Positions 1 through 3,937 of a stretch of DNA of 8,748 nt are shown here, in pieces. Made by a program: the position numbers and the translations under genes. Source of the stretch: a bacterium (GTDB taxonomy: Bacteria; Bacteroidota; Ignavibacteria; Kapaibacteriales; UBA2268); the NCBI GenBank assembly GCA_024710535.1, contig JANJUO010000033.1, positions 1 to 8,748 on the forward strand, in the 5' to 3' direction. Under the pieces are notes generated by a model. That model had not been told where the DNA came from and did not search any database. It saw nothing but the letters and a program-made list of their open reading frames with translations. How positions within the stretch are numbered: position 1 is the stretch's first letter; each line of letters opens with the position of its first letter.

Positions 1-2
1 GT

Positions 3-311
3 TTTAATAATTCGGTAAATCGGAAATCGTTGACCACCCAACGGAAATCGTTGACCACGCTACGGAAATCGTTGACCACGCAACGGAATTCATTGACCAC
101 GCAACGGAATTCATTGACCACGCTACGGAAATCATTGACCACGCTACGGAATTCATTGACCACACTACGGAAATCGTTGACCACGCTACGGAAATCATTG
201 ACCACGCTACGGAAGTCATTGACCACGCTACGGAAATCGTTGACCATCCAACGGATAACACTAACCACCCTAATTCTGCCTAAAAACCGCCATTTTTTCA
301 AAGAACATTGA
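3..311 (+). CDS. Possible C-terminal end of a heptad-repeat protein (partial at left edge; doubtful gene)
   Basis: The + frame is open from the left edge to a TGA at 309-311. It reads as about ten tandem heptapeptides of the form LTTLRKS/LTTQRNS, followed by a short non-repeated tail ending in FFKEH. No family is recognised. Most differences between repeat units fall on third codon positions of this frame: tcg/tca for Ser, aaa/aag for Lys, acg/acc/aca for Thr. The non-synonymous ones are mainly aaa/aat and cta/caa. That pattern weakly favours this frame over the opposite strand, where an 85-codon frame is also open. A non-coding minisatellite open by chance is an equally good reading. Nothing shows a start codon or a ribosome binding site. 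Confidence 0.2.
   Translation, partial: FNNSVNRKSLTTQRKSLTTLRKSLTTQRNSLTTQRNSLTTLRKSLTTLRNSLTTLRKSLTTLRKSLTTLRKSLTTLRKSLTIQRITLTTLILPKNRHFFKEH
21..251. repeat. 21-bp minisatellite, 11 tandem units plus degenerate edges
   Basis: Units begin with CGGAA at 21, 42, 63 and so on every 21 bp to 231, giving eleven full units. There are decayed partial units at 13-20 and 252-273. The conserved core is TTGACCAC. Variable columns are aaa/aat/aag, tcg/tca and the three bases after the core. There are no unique spacers, so it is not a CRISPR array. The 21-bp period keeps every frame open through the array on both strands. Confidence 0.9.
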
Positions 312-484
312 AAAACGGTCTATTTCCCTGCTAAAAATCTTATGAAAAATTCTCTTTTTTTTATTCCGATGCTAAAGCTTTTTTTATTCCAAAGTCAATG
401 GTTTTAACGAAAAGCGAGCGGTTTTTATTGTGAAGGAATTTTATTTTTTTTGGGATGTGGAAAAAAAATTTGTTCCAGTGTTTC

Positions 485-517
485 AGTTGTGCCACATCTT
501 GGAGATGTGGCACAACT
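485..517. repeat. Perfect 15-bp palindromic hairpin (REP-like)
   Basis: The left arm AGTTGTGCCACATCT at 485-499 is the exact reverse complement of 503-517, with a TGG loop. Neither side has a T-run right after the stem, so it does not look like a classic intrinsic terminator. A dispersed REP/MITE-like palindrome or an mRNA structure in the R-M leader are both possible. Confidence 0.8.
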
Positions 518-632
518 ATAATAAAGCTCAGTTTTTATTACCATAATCATAATCTCTACGAGATAGGGAATTTTACCCACAACATTTTTACTCAATATTA
601 ATTCTCTTCTTACTTTTCTCCGCTATTTTCCT

Positions 633-640
633 TATTTTTG
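633..640 (+). promoter_or_regulatory. Candidate Bacteroidetes-type -7 element
   Basis: TATTTTTG matches the TAnnTTTG consensus known for Bacteroidetes primary-sigma promoters, about 70 bp before the ATG at 711. No TTG is seen at the expected -33 position, and in DNA this AT-rich such a match can occur by chance. Confidence 0.25.
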
Positions 641-710
641 TAGTGCCACTATATAAAGATTTTGGCAGGTGATGAAATTTTGAATTTGCTTATTTAATCT
701 GATAATTATT

Positions 711-3542
711 ATGACAATTGAACAATATATCGATAGTATAAACCAAAAGTATAAAGACGGAAATGCAACCGAGCATACTTTTCGTGGAAGTTTGGAGCAA
801 TTGATTGAAACTATTGTGCCTGATGTTAGGGCAACAAATGAACCGAAACGTCAGAGTTGCGGTGCTCCTGATTATATTCTCACAAAAAAAAGTATTCCAG
901 TTGGATTTATCGAAGCCAAAGATATTGGCGATAAAGACCTTGACGGAGCAAAGAAAAATGGCAATAAAGAGCAGTTTGACCGATACAAAGCATCTTTGAA
1001 TAATTTGATTTTTACTGATTATATCAATTTCCATCTATATCGTGATGGACAATTTGTTACAAAAATCGCAATTGCAGAAATTATTTATCTCAACAATGGA
1101 GTAAGCTCCATTGCTCCATTGCCCGAAAATTTTGCTAATTTTGAAAATCTGATTAAAGATTTTTGTGTTCATATTGGGCAAACTATCAAAAGTAGTAAAA
1201 AACTTGCTGAAATGATGGCGGGTAAGGCAAGAAACCTTGCTAATATTATTGGAAATGCTCTTGTTAGTGATGAGGTTAACTCCGAAAATAGTTCGCTGAA
1301 AGAACAAATGCTGGCTTTTAAGCAAATTCTGATTCATGATATTAGTCCGGAGGGTTTTGCTGATGTCTATGCTCAAACTATAGTTTATGGTATGTTTGCC
1401 GCTCGATTGCACGACCCAACTTTGCCAACTTTCAGCAGACAGGAAGCGGCTGAACTTATTCCAAAATCCAATCCATTTTTGAGAAAATTATTTCAATACA
1501 TTGCCGGATATGATTTGGATGACCGAATAAAATGGGTTGTTGATGATTTGGTGCAAATATTTTTGGCATGTAATGTATTGGAGATTTTGAAGAATTACGG
1601 CAAATCTACAAAAATGGAAGATCCAATTATCCATTTTTATGAAGATTTTCTGAGTGCTTACGATCCTAAATTGCGTAAAGCACGTGGAGTTTGGTACACG
1701 CCTGCGCCCGTAGTGAATTTTATTGTACGAGCAGTTGATGATATTTTGAAAAGCGAATTCAATTTGCCTCAAGGATTAGCAGATACAAGCAAGATTAGAA
1801 TTAGCAAAAATGCAAGCACAGAAAAAATACAAAATGCAACCACAGAAAAAATACAAAATGCAACCACCCCTGCCCCTCCAAAGGAGGGGAATAGGACGGA
1901 AGTGAAAAATTCCCCTCCTTTGGAGGGGTGTCCGAAGGACGGGGTGGTGGATTTTTCGAATAATGATGGGGTGCTGGTATATAAAAATATAAACACTACA
2001 ACAGAAAAAATACAAAATGCAAGCACCGAAAAAATACAAAATGCAAGCACCGAAAAAATACAAAATGCAACCACCCCTGCCCCTCCAGAGGAGGGGAATA
2101 GGACATTAGGGAAAAATTCCCCTCCTTTGGAGGGGTGTCCGAAGGACGGGGTGGTGGAATTGGCAATTAAAAGAAACACTATAAACTATATGTCTTTACC
2201 ATATAATCCGAAACTCAAAGAGCGAGCAAAAGAATTAAGAAAAGCAGGTAATCTTGCTGAAGTTTTATTTTGGAATCAGGTTAAAAATAAACAATTAGAT
2301 GGATTAGATTTTGATAGGCAAAAGATTATTGGTAATTACATTGTTGATTTTTACAATGCAAATTATAATATTGTTATTGAAATTGATGGTAGTAGCCATA
2401 ATGATAAACAAGAATATGATGCTGAACGTGATTCATTTATGAAAGGTTTGGGATTAACTGTAATTAGATTTTTAGATATTGATGTAAAAAACAATATGAA
2501 TGGTGTGATTAATTCTTTATTAGATAGAATTGAGAAATTGAAAGTAAATTCTACCACCCCTGCCCCTCCAAAGGAGGGGAATAAAACGGATTCGAAAAAT
2601 TCCCTTCCTTTGGAGGGGTGTCCGAAGGACGGGGTGGTGGAATATCCGAATATTGGCAAGGTGGTGGATTATAAAAATATAAACACTACAACAAAAAAAA
2701 TACAAAATGCAACCACCCATGTATTACAAAATTCTACCACCCCTGCCCCTCCAAAGGAGGGGAATAGGACAAGTGGAGAGCAAGAAGTACACAAAGTGCA
2801 AATTCTTGATCCGGCAACTGGTACCGGAACATTTCTTGCAGAAGTGGTAAAGCATATTCATAAAAAATTTGTTGGACAGCAAGGGATTTGGAGCAATTAT
2901 GTAGAAACGCATTTATTGCCTCGCTTGAATGGCTTTGAATTGCTAATGGCAAGTTATGCAATGGCACATTTGAAACTTGATTTGCTTCTTTCGGACACCG
3001 GATATAAGCCAACAACAAATCAACGATTTAGGGTTTATCTCACAAATAGTTTAGAAGAAAGTCATCCCGATACCGGAACTCTTTTTGCATCTTGGTTAAG
3101 TTCGGAGGCAATCGAAGCAAATCACATAAAGCGTGATACACCTGTTATGGTTGTATTGGGAAATCCGCCTTATGCAGTGAGTAGCACCAATAAAGGAGAA
3201 TGGATTCAAAGTTTAATTGCCGATTATAAGAAAGATTTGAATGAAAAGAAAATTAATCTTGATGATGATTATATAAAATTTATTAGATATGGACAGTATT
3301 ATATCGAGAAAAATGGAAGCGGAATTTTGGCATATATTTCTAATAATAGTTTCATTGATGGGATTACTCACAGAAAAATGCGTGAAGAATTGATGAAAAC
3401 TTTTGATAAAATTTATATTATGGACTTGCATGGAAATTCAAAAAAGAAAGAGGTTTGTCCTGATGGCAGTCCAGACCAAAACGTATTCGATATTATGCAA
3501 GGTGTTAGTATTAACATTTTTGTGAAAAAAGGAAAATTATGA
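711..3542 (+). CDS. Type ISP/IIG-like restriction enzyme: PD-(D/E)XK nuclease plus N6-adenine methyltransferase, C-terminal recognition domain split off, DUF559 insertion inside
   Basis: This polypeptide should cut DNA and methylate adenine at a site chosen by the recognition protein encoded at 3938. Residues 1-120 form a PD-(D/E)XK nuclease domain with D54 in GAPDYIL and E68-A-K70 in FIEAKD. Residues 120-320 fit the helical coupler; no Walker A or helicase motif is seen, unlike full type ISP enzymes. The methyltransferase begins at RGVWYTP (325-331). AdoMet motif I, DPATGTGTFL, starts at D700 and catalytic motif IV, NPPY, is at 818-821. The roughly 320 residues between about 365 and 690 are an in-frame insertion of palindromic cassettes and a DUF559 nuclease; in the family this gap is a short linker. 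The frame ends with INIFVKKGKL, just where relatives continue into the recognition domain. Start: first ATG after an in-frame TGA at 681-683, no Shine-Dalgarno. The stop overlaps the next ATG (ATGA). Activity is untested. Confidence 0.85.
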   Translation: MTIEQYIDSINQKYKDGNATEHTFRGSLEQLIETIVPDVRATNEPKRQSCGAPDYILTKKSIPVGFIEAKDIGDKDLDGAKKNGNKEQFDRYKASLNNLIFTDYINFHLYRDGQFVTKIAIAEIIYLNNGVSSIAPLPENFANFENLIKDFCVHIGQTIKSSKKLAEMMAGKARNLANIIGNALVSDEVNSENSSLKEQMLAFKQILIHDISPEGFADVYAQTIVYGMFAARLHDPTLPTFSRQEAAELIPKSNPFLRKLFQYIAGYDLDDRIKWVVDDLVQIFLACNVLEILKNYGKSTKMEDPIIHFYEDFLSAYDPKLRKARGVWYTPAPVVNFIVRAVDDILKSEFNLPQGLADTSKIRISKNASTEKIQNATTEKIQNATTPAPPKEGNRTEVKNSPPLEGCPKDGVVDFSNNDGVLVYKNINTTTEKIQNASTEKIQNASTEKIQNATTPAPPEEGNRTLGKNSPPLEGCPKDGVVELAIKRNTINYMSLPYNPKLKERAKELRKAGNLAEVLFWNQVKNKQLDGLDFDRQKIIGNYIVDFYNANYNIVIEIDGSSHNDKQEYDAERDSFMKGLGLTVIRFLDIDVKNNMNGVINSLLDRIEKLKVNSTTPAPPKEGNKTDSKNSLPLEGCPKDGVVEYPNIGKVVDYKNINTTTKKIQNATTHVLQNSTTPAPPKEGNRTSGEQEVHKVQILDPATGTGTFLAEVVKHIHKKFVGQQGIWSNYVETHLLPRLNGFELLMASYAMAHLKLDLLLSDTGYKPTTNQRFRVYLTNSLEESHPDTGTLFASWLSSEAIEANHIKRDTPVMVVLGNPPYAVSSTNKGEWIQSLIADYKKDLNEKKINLDDDYIKFIRYGQYYIEKNGSGILAYISNNSFIDGITHRKMREELMKTFDKIYIMDLHGNSKKKEVCPDGSPDQNVFDIMQGVSINIFVKKGKL
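1807..1854 (+). repeat. 24-bp tandem repeat, 2 units, before cassette 1
   Basis: Two 24-bp units (1807-1830, 1831-1854) encode the octapeptide NATTEKIQ/NASTEKIQ, and a partial unit runs into cassette 1. The same unit occurs before cassettes 2, 4 and 6 with different copy numbers. Confidence 0.85.
1864..1950 (+). repeat. 87-bp palindromic cassette 1
   Basis: It starts CCACCCC and ends GGGGTGGTGG. Inside are three hairpins: CCCCTCC-AAA-GGAGGGG, CCCCTCC-TTT-GGAGGGG and GTCC-GAA-GGAC. The first and second hairpins are also complementary to each other. It is translated in the host frame as TTPAPPKEGNRT...PPLEGCPKDGVV. The middle section (ACGGAAGTGAAA) is unlike that of the other copies. Confidence 0.9.
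1981..2022 (+). repeat. 42-bp direct repeat, copy 1
   Basis: This stretch encodes KNINTTTEKIQNA and recurs at 2671-2712 with one mismatch, counted by eye. The two copies are 690 bp apart (230 codons) and bracket the DUF559 module, so recombination between them would delete it in frame. Confidence 0.85.
2001..2072 (+). repeat. 24-bp tandem repeat, 3 units, before cassette 2
   Basis: Three 24-bp units (2001-2024, 2025-2048, 2049-2072), each encoding TEKIQNA plus Ser or Thr, lead directly into cassette 2. The copy number differs from the array before cassette 1. Confidence 0.85.
2071..2157 (+). repeat. 87-bp palindromic cassette 2
   Basis: Same architecture and frame as cassette 1. The left hairpin loop is AGA instead of AAA. 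The middle section ACATTAGGGAAA is shared with cassette 6, in the neighbouring gene, rather than with its closer neighbours. It lies 207 bp (69 codons) after cassette 1 and forms the left border of the DUF559 module. Confidence 0.9.
2190..2552 (+). CDS. DUF559 (Vsr-like, COG2852) endonuclease module, in frame inside the methyltransferase gene
   Basis: Host residues 494-613 form a complete domain of about 120 residues, the usual DUF559 length. It runs from MSLPYNPKLKERAKELRKAG through AEVLFWNQVKN and FDRQKIIGNYIVDFY to VIEIDGSSH and LGLTVIRFLDIDVKNN. The PD-(D/E)XK-type residues are present: D546 in IVDF, E557 and D559 in IEIDG, and H563. It has its own possible ATG at 2190 after an A-rich stretch, but no stop of its own: the frame runs through cassette 3 and on to 3542. 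It is bounded by cassette 2 (ends 2157) and cassette 3 (starts 2554). Members of this family are related to very-short-patch-repair endonucleases, and their role is mostly unknown. It may be the catalytic gene of a cassette-borne mobile element, or a passenger. The domain identity is firm; independent expression is not shown. Confidence 0.75.
2554..2640 (+). repeat. 87-bp palindromic cassette 3
   Basis: Right border of the DUF559 module, 483 bp (161 codons) after cassette 2. The middle section ACGGATTCGAAA is shared with cassette 5. One arm carries CCCTTCC, leaving a G-T pair in the second hairpin. Confidence 0.9.
2671..2712 (+). repeat. 42-bp direct repeat, copy 2
   Basis: Near-identical partner of 1981-2022. 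It includes one 24-bp repeat unit (2691-2714) in which TEK has become TKK, and a run of eight A at 2693-2700. Confidence 0.85.
2737..2770 (+). repeat. Half cassette 4 (left arm only)
   Basis: Only the left part of a cassette is present: CCACCCCTG, the AAA-loop hairpin, then GAATAGGAC. Host sequence resumes soon after, just before AdoMet motif I. It still starts in frame, 183 bp (61 codons) after cassette 3. Confidence 0.8.
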
Positions 3543-3543
3543 A
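3492..3543 (+). repeat. 52-bp exact direct repeat, copy 1 (methyltransferase 3' end and DUF1016 start)
   Basis: Encodes the last residues of the methyltransferase polypeptide, IMQGVSINIFVKKGKL, its stop, and the overlapping ATG of the first DUF1016 gene. It is identical to 5731-5782, where a different DUF1016 gene follows. Similarity stops two bases after the ATG, exactly where the two DUF1016 genes begin to differ. Confidence 0.95.
3529..3533 (+). promoter_or_regulatory. Shine-Dalgarno AAGGA for the first DUF1016 gene
   Basis: AAGGA lies five bases before the ATG at 3539, inside the methyltransferase coding end. With the ATGA stop/start overlap, this suggests translational coupling. The same arrangement is copied at 5768-5772. 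Confidence 0.6.
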
Positions 3544-3865
3544 AGAAATAAGTAATAAAATAATTGATTTGGTTGAGCAAGCAAGGCAATCTGTTGCAAA
3601 AAATACGAATATATCAATGATTGCTACTTACTTTATAATTGGTCAACTAATTGTAGAAGAGTTTCAAAATGGATTTAATAGAGCTGGCTATGGAGATAAT
3701 CTTTTGATTGAAATATCGAAAGAACTAACCAAACATTTCAAACGTGGTTTTTCTGTTCCAAATCTTGAAAGAATGAGAAATTTCTATCAAATGTATTCAA
3801 AATCCTCAAGTGAGTTGAGGAATTCTGATGGAATAACTAAATTATTACCAATAAGCAAATATATT

Positions 3866-3913
3866 TATCCAGCAGGTTGGTGGACAAATTATCCAGCAAC
3901 TTGCAGGACAATT
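3866..3913 (+). repeat. Imperfect 24-bp tandem repeat in the DUF1016 linker
   Basis: Two units (3866-3889 and 3890-3913), both starting TATCCAGCA, match at roughly 18 of 24 positions. They lie in the variable linker of the family, just before the point where the nuclease domain is missing. Confidence 0.6.
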
Positions 3914-3924
3914 TACAAGAAATT

Positions 3925-3931
3925 AGGAAAG
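3925..3931 (+). promoter_or_regulatory. Possible Shine-Dalgarno for the recognition gene
   Basis: AGGAAAG lies six bases before the ATG at 3938, inside the end of the preceding frame. It supports translation of the recognition polypeptide as its own protein. Confidence 0.4.
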
Positions 3932-3937
3932 TAAAAA

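Larger units (their letters stand above)
312..710. other. AT-rich intergenic region upstream of the R-M locus
   Basis: About 400 bp with no convincing gene. It contains several A and T runs, including eight T at 355-362, a roughly 13-nt direct repeat (CTTTTTTTATTCC) near 354-367 and 378-391, the perfect hairpin at 485-517 and a possible promoter element near 633-640. It is presumably the leader of the operon starting at 711. Confidence 0.6.
1807..2770 (+). mobile_element. In-frame composite insertion in the methyltransferase domain (cassettes + DUF559 endonuclease)
   Basis: Between host residues ending LADTSKIRIS and restarting EQEVHKVQILDP lie about 960 bp unrelated to methyltransferases. 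In order: 24-bp repeats, cassette 1, a spacer, 24-bp repeats, cassette 2, the DUF559 coding module, cassette 3, a spacer with a 42-bp repeat copy, and a half cassette 4. No stop interrupts the host frame. Cassettes 1, 2 and 3 are in direct orientation, so recombination between them would remove DNA in multiples of three bases. No transposase, target-site duplication or intein splice motif is seen. The boundaries are approximate, inferred from where host-family similarity stops and resumes. Confidence 0.7.
3539..3934 (+). pseudogene. DUF1016 N-terminal domain protein, truncated (no nuclease domain)
   Basis: The 131 residues match only the N-terminal helical domain of DUF1016/YhcG proteins, including RGFSVPNLERMRNFY at residues 69-83. 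Family members are usually about 340-380 residues and carry a C-terminal PD-(D/E)XK nuclease, which is absent here. After about residue 105 the sequence becomes an unusual PAGWWTNYPATCRTIYKKLGK tail, coded by an imperfect 24-bp tandem repeat (3866-3913) that is open in all three frames; another frame reads LSSRLVDKLSSNLQDNLQEI. The C-terminal two thirds were probably lost in a deletion joining the linker to the start of the recognition gene. The start is fixed by the ATGA overlap and the AAGGA. It is clearly different from the DUF1016 gene at 5778, so the two are not recent copies. It could still make a short partner-binding protein. Confidence 0.7.

Noticed and set aside
21..273. CRISPR array at the left edge
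   Set aside because: The 21-bp units are contiguous, with no unique spacers between them and no cas genes nearby.
485..517. Intrinsic terminator
   Set aside because: No run of T follows the stem in either direction.
690..1412. Minus-strand frames at the start of the R-M gene
   Set aside because: They are antisense to well-conserved nuclease and coupler sequence, and have no recognisable content of their own.
1769..2179. Minus-strand genes across the cassettes (also near 2363-2720, 2724-3018 and 4503-4873)
   Set aside because: They exist because the cassettes are open on both strands (STTPSFGHPSKGGEF pattern), and they run antisense to clear methyltransferase, DUF559 and recognition motifs.
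1807..2770. Intein in the methyltransferase
   Set aside because: There is no Cys/Ser-type block A start and no His-Asn end with a following nucleophile; the insert begins and ends in repeat and cassette sequence instead.
120..3542. Helicase domain of a full type ISP enzyme
   Set aside because: No Walker A, DExx or other helicase motif is found between the nuclease domain and the methyltransferase domain.
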